From: Pseudooceanicola endophyticus
Lineage (GTDB): Bacteria; Pseudomonadota; Alphaproteobacteria; Rhodobacterales; Rhodobacteraceae
DNA: 64,000 bases
Assembly: GCF_018760365.1 (NCBI RefSeq)
Contig: NZ_JAHIAB010000005.1
Span: 186,001-250,000, forward strand
Direction of reading: 5' to 3'
Made by a program: the position numbers and the translations under genes. Under the pieces are notes generated by a model, which ran no database searches, was not told the origin of the DNA, and saw nothing but the letters and a program-made list of their open reading frames with translations. Position 1 is the first letter of the stretch, and each line of letters starts with the position of its first letter. Positions 28,842 to 36,346 of this stretch are shown piece by piece.

Positions 28842-28850
28842 GAGATTTCC

Positions 28851-29651
28851 ATGACGATGAAACGCCTTCTGATCACCGGGGCAGGGGGGAACCTGGGCCG
28901 CATCGCCCGGGCGCGGCTGGGCCACCTGGCCGAGATCCTGCGCCTGTCCGACATCGCCGGGATGGGCCCGGCAGGCCCCGGAGAGGAGGTCATCCCCTGC
29001 GATCTGGGCGACCGGGCGGCGGTGGCGGATCTGGTGGCGGGCTGCGACGGGATCCTGCATCTTGGCGGCGTCTCGGTCGAACGGCCCTGGGACGAGATCC
29101 AGAATGCCAACATCACCGGCGTCTACAACCTTTACGAGGCGGCGCGCGCCCACGGCATGCCGCGGATCTTCTTTGCCAGCTCGAACCACACCATCGGTTT
29201 CTATGAACAGGATCAGGTGCTGGATGTCACCGACCCGATGCGCCCCGACGGCCTGTACGGCGTGTCAAAATGCTTCGGAGAGGGGCTGGCGCGGCTCTAT
29301 CACGACAAGTTCGGACAGGAGAGCGCGCTGATCCGCATCGGGTCCTGCTTCGAAAAGCCCCGCGACCGCCGGATGCTCGCCACCTGGATGAGCCCGGATG
29401 ACTTCGTGCGCCTGGTCGAATGCGTCTTCCGGGTGCCGATGCTGGGCTGCCCGGTGATCTGGGGCGTCTCCGACAATGACGAGGGCTGGTGGAACACCGA
29501 GACCGCGCGGCTGATCGGCTGGCGCCCGCAGGACAATGCCGAAGACTTCCGCGCCGAGATTGAGGCCGCCGCCCCCCGGCCCGCGCCCGATGCCCCCGAA
29601 AGCCGGTTCCAGGGGGGCAAGTTCTGCGCGGAGCCGATCCATCAGGGCTGA
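28851..29651 (+). CDS. udh: Uronate dehydrogenase (Udh)
   Basis: This 266-residue short-chain dehydrogenase has the NAD motif TGAGGNLG (residues 9-16) and the catalytic YGVSK (Y136, K140), the same positions as in Agrobacterium Udh. It oxidises galacturonate or glucuronate to the aldarolactone that feeds Gli and Gci. It is the last gene of the TRAP operon, so uptake and first oxidation are co-expressed. The conserved SSNHTIGFY segment supports the assignment. Confidence 0.92.
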   Translation: MTMKRLLITGAGGNLGRIARARLGHLAEILRLSDIAGMGPAGPGEEVIPCDLGDRAAVADLVAGCDGILHLGGVSVERPWDEIQNANITGVYNLYEAARAHGMPRIFFASSNHTIGFYEQDQVLDVTDPMRPDGLYGVSKCFGEGLARLYHDKFGQESALIRIGSCFEKPRDRRMLATWMSPDDFVRLVECVFRVPMLGCPVIWGVSDNDEGWWNTETARLIGWRPQDNAEDFRAEIEAAAPRPAPDAPESRFQGGKFCAEPIHQG

Positions 29652-29660
29652 GCGCCCGCC

Positions 29661-29697
29661 CGGGGGGCTGCCGAAAAAAGCGGCGGCCCCTCCGGGA
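29661..29697 (+). terminator. Hairpin after udh
   Basis: CCGGGGGGCTGCCG (29661-29674) pairs with CGGCGGCCCCTCCGG (29682-29696) across an A-rich loop. The stem is strong but lacks a T run. The 226-base gap to the next gene holds nothing else recognisable except a ribosome site (GGAGAGGG) for the permease. Confidence 0.55.
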
Positions 29698-29877
29698 AAG
29701 ACGACTGCCCGATGCATTTTTCAACGTGACGTGACAAAGCACCGGGGACGCATCGGGCCCGGCCTCCTAGCCTGAGCGCACCGGACCGGGCCTTGGCGGG
29801 GCAGGTCGCAGGCCCCTCCCGTCCGACCCGAACCGCGCTGCGGGCCACGCCCCGCTTTCAGGGCAAAGGAGAGGGAA

Positions 29878-31320
29878 ATGTCAGACTTGAACGCCGGTGC
29901 CGGAGACGACACCGATCCGCTGAAACCGGTCCTCGGACACGAGAAAAGCTGGGGCTGGTTCGCCATCTTCAACATCTGGGCCAACGACATCCAGTCGCTG
30001 GCGGGCTATTCGCTGGTCGCCTCGCTGTTCATCTCTTACGGGGTGGGCGGCTGGACGGCCTTCGCGGCGCTGATCGTCGCCGCGCTGCTGGTGATGTTCC
30101 TGGTCAACCTCTCGGGTGCGGCGGGGGAACGCTACGGCATCCCCTATCCGGTGCTGGCGCGCGCCAGCCTCGGGACCTCGGGGGCCAAGCTGCCGGCGGT
30201 GTTGCGCGCCGTGGTCGCGGTTTTCTGGTACGGGGTGCAGGTCTATTTCGCCTCGACCGCGCTGACCCTGTTCCTCCATGCGCTGACCGGCGTCGGAAAC
30301 GGCCCTGTGATCCTGGGCATGCCGCTGCTGGGCTGGGTGTCCTTCCTGATCGTCTGGGCGCTGCACATCTTCATCTTCTGGCGCGGCATGGCCTGGGTCG
30401 AGACCTTCCTCAACATCGCCGGGCCCTTCGTCTACGCGGTGATGATCGGCCTGCTGATCGTGCTCTGGGTCAAGTCCGACGGCCAGCTCTGGGGGGCGGC
30501 GCAGACCATCTTCGCCAATCCCGACGCCACCTTCGGGACCGAGTTCAAGGGCTTCGTCGCCATCGTCGGCACGATGGTGGCCTATTTCGCCGCGGTGATG
30601 ATCAACTTCTCGGATTTCTCGCGCTTCGCGAAGGACCGGCGGGCCATGGTGCTGGGCAACCTGGCCGGGCTGCCGTTCAACATGGTGCTGTTCTCGGCGC
30701 TGGCGCTGCTGACCACCGCAGGCGCCGCCGTGGTCTACGGAGAGGCGATCATCAACCCCACCGCTATTGTTGAGCGCACCGACAGCGTGGTCCTGAGCCT
30801 GATTGCCGCCGTGACCTTCTTTGCCGCGACGGTGGGGATCAACCTGGTGGCCAATTTCATTCCGGCGGTGAACGGCATCGCCAATCTGGCGCCGAAGAAG
30901 ATCAGTTTCCGCACCGCCGGCATGATCACCTCGGTCTTCGCGCTGGTGATCGGCGGCTTCTGGACCAGTTTCATCAGCAGCTTCGGCATCGCGGGCTTCG
31001 TCAACACGCTGGGTGCGATGCTGGCGCCGATCTACGGCATCATGATCGCCGACTACTACGTGCTGCGGAAACAGAAGCTGTTCCGGGATGAACTCTATGA
31101 AGCCTCGGGCAGCCGCTATCACTACGGCAATGGCTGGAACGATGCGGCGCTGATCTCCTTCGCGGTGGCGGCGGTGTTCTCGGTCGCGACGGTCTGGGTG
31201 CCGGTGCTGGCGTTCCTGTCGGGCTATGCCTGGATCTGCGGCGCCATCCTGGGCGCGCTGTTCTACATGGTGCTGGCGCGTCGTCAGGCCCTGGCGCACC
31301 GGGCCGCAGCGGCAGAGTAA
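29878..31320 (+). CDS. NCS1-family permease (cytosine/allantoin/hydantoin type)
   Basis: This 480-residue membrane protein has the N-terminal LGHEKSWGWFAIFNIWANDIQSLAGYSLVASL signature of NCS1 sodium symporters and about twelve hydrophobic segments, including ANFIPAVNGIANLAPKKISFRTAGMI and YGIMIADYYVLRKQ. The family imports nucleobases, hydantoins or related nitrogen compounds. It stands alone between the uronate locus and the arginine genes, so its substrate may be a nitrogen source but cannot be fixed here. Confidence 0.87.
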   Translation: MSDLNAGAGDDTDPLKPVLGHEKSWGWFAIFNIWANDIQSLAGYSLVASLFISYGVGGWTAFAALIVAALLVMFLVNLSGAAGERYGIPYPVLARASLGTSGAKLPAVLRAVVAVFWYGVQVYFASTALTLFLHALTGVGNGPVILGMPLLGWVSFLIVWALHIFIFWRGMAWVETFLNIAGPFVYAVMIGLLIVLWVKSDGQLWGAAQTIFANPDATFGTEFKGFVAIVGTMVAYFAAVMINFSDFSRFAKDRRAMVLGNLAGLPFNMVLFSALALLTTAGAAVVYGEAIINPTAIVERTDSVVLSLIAAVTFFAATVGINLVANFIPAVNGIANLAPKKISFRTAGMITSVFALVIGGFWTSFISSFGIAGFVNTLGAMLAPIYGIMIADYYVLRKQKLFRDELYEASGSRYHYGNGWNDAALISFAVAAVFSVATVWVPVLAFLSGYAWICGAILGALFYMVLARRQALAHRAAAAE

Positions 31321-31342
31321 CCCTTCCCCCGGGATGGCGTGC

Positions 31343-31364
31343 GGGCGCGGCGCAGGTCGCGCCC
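31343..31364. terminator. Convergent hairpin between the permease and lrp
   Basis: GGGCGCG (31343-31349) and CGCGCCC (31358-31364) form a 7-base stem with an 8-base loop in the 53-base gap between converging genes. No T run follows. Confidence 0.5.
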
Positions 31365-31373
31365 GTTGCCGTT

Positions 31374-31805
31374 TCAGCCCGACACATGGCTCAGCAGCAG
31401 GGAGCTTTCGGAATTCACCACGCCGGGGATCTCGCGCAGTTCGCGCAGGGCGCGGTCGAAAGCGGGCAGGCTGTCGGTGCGGATTTCCACCACCAGATCC
31501 CAGGCGCCGTTGGTGGAATGCACGGTGCGCACCTCGGGCATCCGGGTCAGCGCGCGAATGACCGCACGGGACATCCGCCCCGTCAGCTCTATCATGGTGA
31601 TCGCACGGATCTCGCCTTCGACATCGACATCCGTCTCGATCGTGAAGCGCCGGATGCGGCCCGTGGCCTTCAGCACCTCCAGCCGCGCCTTGGCGGTGGT
31701 GCGCGACACGCCCGCCCGCTGGGCCAGCTCTGTCAGCGACAGGCGGGCATCCTCGCGCAGGGCGGCGATGATGGCACGGTCGGTGTCGGAAAGCGGTGGG
31801 GTCAT
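31374..31805 (-). CDS. Lrp/AsnC-family regulator, probably of the arginase operon
   Basis: This 143-residue protein has the AsnC helix-turn-helix (SDTDRAIIAALREDARLSLTELAQRAGVSRTTAKARLEVL) and a C-terminal RAM/AsnC effector domain ending in GVVNSESSLLLSHVSG. It is divergent from arginase across 113 AT-rich bases, the classic arrangement of Lrp-type activators of amino-acid catabolism. The start is uncertain: ATG 31805 gives the usual length, but in-frame ATGs exist upstream and none has a strong ribosome site. Confidence 0.83.
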   Translation of the reverse strand: MTPPLSDTDRAIIAALREDARLSLTELAQRAGVSRTTAKARLEVLKATGRIRRFTIETDVDVEGEIRAITMIELTGRMSRAVIRALTRMPEVRTVHSTNGAWDLVVEIRTDSLPAFDRALRELREIPGVVNSESSLLLSHVSG

Positions 31806-31918
31806 GTGCGAAGTGTATACCATAGCCGTCATTTTGGCGAAAAATGGTGCCGGTATGATCAATTTGGCAAGCGAAATTTTCAGATCAGACCGTCATCCTG
31901 ACCGAAAAGGAGTTCCTG

Positions 31919-32845
31919 ATGACCCGAACCTGCGCGATCCTCGGCGTGCCCGTCCAGACCGGCGCCTCGCAACCCGGCTGCCTGATGGGGCCGGCCAGCT
32001 TCCGCACGGCGGGGCTGGCGAAGATCCTGTCGGGTCTGGGCTGGGAGGTGCACGACCTGGGCGACCTGGCGATTCCGCCGCAGGCCCCGCTGGCCCATCC
32101 CAACCCCGCCGTCCACGACCTGGCCGAGACCCGCGCCTGGATCGAGGCGCTGACGCCCGCGGTCACACAGGCCAAGGCCGCCCATGACCTGCCGGTCTTC
32201 CTCGGCGGCGATCACGCCATGGCGGCAGGCACGCTGTCGGGGCTGGCCAGTCACGCGGCTTCGGTCGGGCGGCCGCTTTTCGTGCTCTGGCTCGATGCCC
32301 ATCCCGATCTCCACACGCTTGAGACCACGGAAAGCGGCAATCTGCACGGCACGCCCATGGCCTATGTCACCGGCCAGCCCGGCTGTGATGCCTATCCGCC
32401 GCTGGCCCATGCCATCGACCCGAAAAACGTCTGCATGATGGGCATCCGCTCGGTCGATGCCGCCGAACGCGCGCTGATCCCGCAGATCGGGATCGAGGTG
32501 CACGACATGCGCGCCATCGACGAAACCGGGGTGCTGGCCCCGCTGCGCGCCTTCCTGAAACGGGTGCGCGCGGCCAACGGCCTGCTGCATGTCAGCTTCG
32601 ACGTGGATTTCCTGGACCCCGAGATCGCGCCGGCGGTCGGCACCACCGTGCCCGGCGGCGCCTCCTTCCGCGAGGCGCATCTGATCATGGAAGAGCTCTG
32701 CGACAGCGAGCTTGTCACCTCTCTCGACCTGGTCGAGCTCAATCCTTTCCTCGATGAACGCGGGCGCACGGCCAAGCTGATGTGCGACCTGACCGCCAGC
32801 CTGTTCGGGCGCCGCGTTCTGGATCGCATCACCCGGAGTTACTGA
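31919..32845 (+). CDS. rocF: Arginase
   Basis: This 308-residue ureohydrolase has the binuclear manganese motifs GGDHAMA (residues 96-102), WLDAHPDLHT (from residue 124) and SFDVDFLDP, plus the glutamate of the final helix (LDLVELNPFLDERGRTA). It hydrolyses arginine to ornithine and urea. AAAAGGAG precedes the ATG. The stop overlaps the next start (TGATG), coupling it to ornithine cyclodeaminase. Confidence 0.93.
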   Translation: MTRTCAILGVPVQTGASQPGCLMGPASFRTAGLAKILSGLGWEVHDLGDLAIPPQAPLAHPNPAVHDLAETRAWIEALTPAVTQAKAAHDLPVFLGGDHAMAAGTLSGLASHAASVGRPLFVLWLDAHPDLHTLETTESGNLHGTPMAYVTGQPGCDAYPPLAHAIDPKNVCMMGIRSVDAAERALIPQIGIEVHDMRAIDETGVLAPLRAFLKRVRAANGLLHVSFDVDFLDPEIAPAVGTTVPGGASFREAHLIMEELCDSELVTSLDLVELNPFLDERGRTAKLMCDLTASLFGRRVLDRITRSY

Positions 32846-33897
32846 TGATCCCGACCCCCTCCGCGCTGGCCTATGTGCCCTTCGTGTCCGTCGCCAACAT
32901 GATGCGCCTGGTCCATTCCCTGGGCCCGGAGCACTTTCTGAGCGAACTGGCGGCCTATATCGAGGAGGACTTTCGCCGCTGGCCGGATTTCGACAAGACG
33001 CCGCGGATCGCCAGCCATTCCCGCGATGGCGTGATCGAGCTGATGCCGACGGCGGATGCCGAAAGCTACGGCTTCAAATACGTCAACGGCCATCCGAAGA
33101 ACACCCGGACCGGGCACCAGACGGTGACCGCCTTCGGGGTGCTGTCCTCTGTCGCGACAGGCTATCCGCTGCTGCTGAGCGAGATGACGCTGCTGACGGC
33201 GCTGCGCACGGCGGCGACCTCGGCCTTGGTGGGGCGCTACCTGGCGCCGGAGGGGGCGCGGGTCATGGCGCTGATCGGCAACGGCGCGCAATGCGAATTC
33301 CAGGCGCTGGCCTTCCGGGCGCTGTGCGGGATTGGCACGCTGCGGCTTTACGATATCGATCCGGGCGCCACCGCGAAGGCCGCGCGCAACCTGCGGGCGC
33401 AGGGCTTTGACGTCACCGAATGCCGCGATGCGATCCAGGCGGTCGAGGGGGCGCAGATCATCACCACCTGCACCGCCGACAAGCAGTACGCGACGATCCT
33501 GACCGACAACATGGTCGGCGCCGGGGTGCATATCAACGCCATCGGCGGCGACTGCCCCGGCAAGACGGAACTGCACCGCGACATCCTGCTGCGCGCCGAC
33601 ATCTTCGTCGAATACCCCGAGCAGACCCGGATCGAGGGCGAGATCCAGCAGCTTGATCCCGACCACCCGGTGACCGAGCTGTGGCAGGTGATGCGCGGCA
33701 CGGTCGAGGGGCGCCGCAATGCCCGCCAGATCACCCTGTTCGACAGCGTCGGCTTCGCGACCGAGGATTTCAGCGCCCTGCGCTACGTCGCCGATCAGGT
33801 GCGCGGCACCGACTTCCACGAACCGCTTGATCTGATGGCCGATCCCGATGATCCGCGCGATCTGTTCGGGATGCTGATGCGGGCCCGGGACGCCTAG
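32845..33897 (+). CDS. ocd: Ornithine cyclodeaminase
   Basis: This 350-residue protein belongs to the OCD/mu-crystallin family. It has NTRTGHQTVTAFGVL, LLSEMTLLTALRTAATSALVGRYLAP, the NAD-binding LIGNGAQCEFQALAF and AIGGDCPGKTEL with the catalytic aspartate. It converts ornithine directly to proline and ammonia, finishing the arginine-to-proline route begun by arginase. The start at 32845 overlaps the arginase stop. The stop is interlocked in a CTAG with that of the MarR gene on the other strand. Confidence 0.92.
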   Translation: MIPTPSALAYVPFVSVANMMRLVHSLGPEHFLSELAAYIEEDFRRWPDFDKTPRIASHSRDGVIELMPTADAESYGFKYVNGHPKNTRTGHQTVTAFGVLSSVATGYPLLLSEMTLLTALRTAATSALVGRYLAPEGARVMALIGNGAQCEFQALAFRALCGIGTLRLYDIDPGATAKAARNLRAQGFDVTECRDAIQAVEGAQIITTCTADKQYATILTDNMVGAGVHINAIGGDCPGKTELHRDILLRADIFVEYPEQTRIEGEIQQLDPDHPVTELWQVMRGTVEGRRNARQITLFDSVGFATEDFSALRYVADQVRGTDFHEPLDLMADPDDPRDLFGMLMRARDA

Positions 33898-34322
33898 GGC
33901 GCGTCCGGGCCAAGCGCCTTGCCCATCAGGGCGTGCAGCTGGCGGCGTTCCTCTGGCGTCAGCTCCGACAGGATCTCGTCCTGAAGGCCCGCCACCACCG
34001 GCAGGAAACGTTCGATCAGGGCGCGGCCCTCGGGCGTCAGGGTCAGCACCCGGGCGCGGCGGTCGCGGGGGCTGACCTCGCGCCGCAACAGGGCCTTGCG
34101 TTCCAGCCGTTCGACCACGCCGCCGATGGTGGCGCGGTCATAGGCGATCAAGGCGGCCAGCTGGGCCTGGTCGATTCCCTCGTTGCGGCTCAGGGTTTCC
34201 AGCGCCGCGAACTGCACCTGGGTCAGCTCCAGCCCGGCCCGCTGGGCCTCGCGCAGGAACACCTGGGTCGAGCGCTGGTGCAGCCGCCGGATCAGGTGCC
34301 CCGCCATGCCTTTGATTTCCAA
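33894..34322 (-). CDS. mobR: MarR-family regulator of the divergent hydroxylase (TTG start)
   Basis: This 142-residue MarR protein has the winged helix LTQVQFAALETLSRNEGIDQAQLAALIAYDRATIGGVVERLERKALLRREVSPRDRRARVL. The TTG at 34322 is preferred because AGGAGG lies 5 bases before it; ATG 34307 would lack a ribosome site. In Comamonas a MarR regulator, MobR, is divergent from the 3-hydroxybenzoate hydroxylase gene mobA and responds to its substrate. The same layout here supports the name, though the ligand is inferred. Confidence 0.82.
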   Translation of the reverse strand: MEIKGMAGHLIRRLHQRSTQVFLREAQRAGLELTQVQFAALETLSRNEGIDQAQLAALIAYDRATIGGVVERLERKALLRREVSPRDRRARVLTLTPEGRALIERFLPVVAGLQDEILSELTPEERRQLHALMGKALGPDAP

Positions 34323-34392
34323 GTGATCCTCCTGCCTGTCCGATCCTTGTCAGGATAGCGGATGCTTCATGATTAGTACACTTACCTTTTTC

Positions 34393-34426
34393 TTGACTGC
34401 AGGTGATAAGCATACTAATGATATGC
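34393..34426 (+). promoter_or_regulatory. Promoter of the hydroxylase with MarR operator candidate
   Basis: TTGACT (34393-34398), 17 bases, TAATGA (34416-34421) forms a good plus-strand promoter. An inverted repeat GCATA-N7-TATGC (34410-34426) spans the -10, and GCATACT is repeated directly at 34410 and 34425. A repressor bound here would block the hydroxylase promoter. Confidence 0.6.
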
Positions 34427-34462
34427 ATACTTTCTAAATGGCGACCTGAGGAGGAGGGACCC

Positions 34463-36331
34463 ATGCACTATCACCTCAACGGATTCCGGCCGGGCGATCC
34501 CCGGGTGCAGCCCGCGCTTTCGGGCGAAGCCGGCGCGCTGCCGCCCGAGGTCGACGTGCTGATCGTCGGCTGCGGTCCGGCAGGGCTGACCCTTGCCGCC
34601 CAGCTGGCCGCCTTCCCCGAGATCCGCAGCTGCATCGTGGAAAAGAAGACCGGGCCGATGGAAAAGGGCCAGGCGGATGGCGTGTCCTGCCGCTCGATGG
34701 AGATGTTCCAGGCCTTCGGCTTTGCCAACCGTGTCAAGGAAGAGGCCTATTGGGTGAACCAGACCACCTTCTGGAAGCCTGCACCGGGGGACCCCGCGCG
34801 GATCATCCGCACGGGCCGGGTCCGCGATGTCGAGGAGGGGCTTTCCGAGATGCCCCATGTCATCCTCAACCAGGCGCGGGTGCATGACATGTACCTGGAA
34901 GTGATGCGCAACGCTCCCGCCCGCATGGCCCCGTTCTATGACCGGGAGGTCGTGACGCTTGAGGCGACGCCCGAGGGGGCGACGGTGGTGCTGCGCAGTG
35001 CCGATGGTTCCCGCCAGGAGACCGTGCGGGCGCGTTACGTGGTGGGCTGCGACGGGGCGCGCAGCACCGTGCGTCAGGCCATCGGGCGCGATCTTCGTGG
35101 AGAGTCGGCCAATCAGGCCTGGGGGGTGATGGATATCCTCGCGGTGACCGATTTCCCGGATATCCGCCTGAAGACCCTGATCCAGTCCGAGGACGAGGGC
35201 ACCATCCTGATCATCCCGCGCGAGGGTGGCTATCTGGTGCGCCTCTATGTCGAGCAGGAGAAGATGCAGCCCGGTGAACGGATCGCCGACCGCGACATCA
35301 CCTTCGAAAAGCTGGTCGCCAAGGCGCAGCGTATCCTGCATCCCTATACGCTGGAGGTGAAGGACGTGGTCTGGTGGTCGGTCTACCAGATCGGCCAGCG
35401 CCTGACCGACAGGTTCGACAATGCCGCGACCGAAGACGGCCCGGCGCCCTCGGTCTTCATCTGCGGCGATGCCTGCCATACCCACAGCCCGAAGGCGGGG
35501 CAGGGGATGAATGTCTCGATGGGGGATGGCTTCAACCTGGGCTGGAAGCTGGCGGCGGTGATCCGGGGGCAGGCCGCGCCGGCGCTGCTGCACAGCTATT
35601 CGGCGGAACGTCAGGGCGTGGCGCAGGACCTGATCGACTTTGACCGCGAATGGGCCCGCATCATCAGCGAGCGCACCGAGGACAGCGGGGCCGGGGCGCC
35701 GCAGTTCCAGAAGTACTTCATCAAGCAGGGGCGCTATACCGCCGGGGTGGCGGTGAAATACGCCCCCGGCCTGCTGACCGGCGATGCGGCACATCAGGCC
35801 CTGGCCCGCGGGTTCGAACCGGGGATGCGGCTGCATTCCGCCCCGGTGATCCGTCTGGGCGATGCCCGGGAGATGCAGCTGGGCGAGGTCATCGAGGCCG
35901 ACGGACGCTGGCGTCTGCTGGCCTTCGCGCCGGGCGGCGATGACGGTGCGCCGGGCGGCCAGATCGCCGCGCTCTGCCGCTACCTTGAAGACGATCCGGC
36001 CTCGCCGCTGAACCGGTTCACGCCGGATGGCGCGGATGTGGATGCGCTCTTTGATCTAAGGGCGGTGTTCCAGCAGGGCTGGGAGACGCTGGAGATCACG
36101 GCGATGCCCGGGCTTCTGGTGCCGCGCAAGGGCCGCTTCGGCCTGCGCGACTACGAGAAGGTGTTCTGCGCCCGCTTCGGCGACGATATCTTCGGCCTGC
36201 GTGGCATCGACCGCGCACGCGGTGCGCTGGTCGTTGTGCGTCCCGACCAGTATATCGCCCGGCTGCTGCCGCTGGATGATCACGCGGGCCTTGCCGCTTA
36301 TTTCGAAGGCTTCCTGCTGCCGCGCCGCTGA
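34463..36331 (+). CDS. mobA: FAD aromatic hydroxylase, 3-hydroxybenzoate 4-monooxygenase (MobA) type
   Basis: This 622-residue flavoprotein has the FAD motif VGCGPAG (near residues 35-41), the DG motif GCDGARSTVRQ, the CGDACHTHSPKAGQGMNVSMGDGFNLGWKLA segment and a thioredoxin-like C-terminal domain, as in phenol 2-monooxygenase and MobA. It would hydroxylate 3-hydroxybenzoate to protocatechuate using NADPH and oxygen. The ATG at 34463 follows GAGGAGGAG. No ring-cleavage genes are adjacent, so the exact phenolic substrate is not certain. Confidence 0.85.
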   Translation: MHYHLNGFRPGDPRVQPALSGEAGALPPEVDVLIVGCGPAGLTLAAQLAAFPEIRSCIVEKKTGPMEKGQADGVSCRSMEMFQAFGFANRVKEEAYWVNQTTFWKPAPGDPARIIRTGRVRDVEEGLSEMPHVILNQARVHDMYLEVMRNAPARMAPFYDREVVTLEATPEGATVVLRSADGSRQETVRARYVVGCDGARSTVRQAIGRDLRGESANQAWGVMDILAVTDFPDIRLKTLIQSEDEGTILIIPREGGYLVRLYVEQEKMQPGERIADRDITFEKLVAKAQRILHPYTLEVKDVVWWSVYQIGQRLTDRFDNAATEDGPAPSVFICGDACHTHSPKAGQGMNVSMGDGFNLGWKLAAVIRGQAAPALLHSYSAERQGVAQDLIDFDREWARIISERTEDSGAGAPQFQKYFIKQGRYTAGVAVKYAPGLLTGDAAHQALARGFEPGMRLHSAPVIRLGDAREMQLGEVIEADGRWRLLAFAPGGDDGAPGGQIAALCRYLEDDPASPLNRFTPDGADVDALFDLRAVFQQGWETLEITAMPGLLVPRKGRFGLRDYEKVFCARFGDDIFGLRGIDRARGALVVVRPDQYIARLLPLDDHAGLAAYFEGFLLPRR

Positions 36332-36346
36332 GGGCGCGGCACGGCC

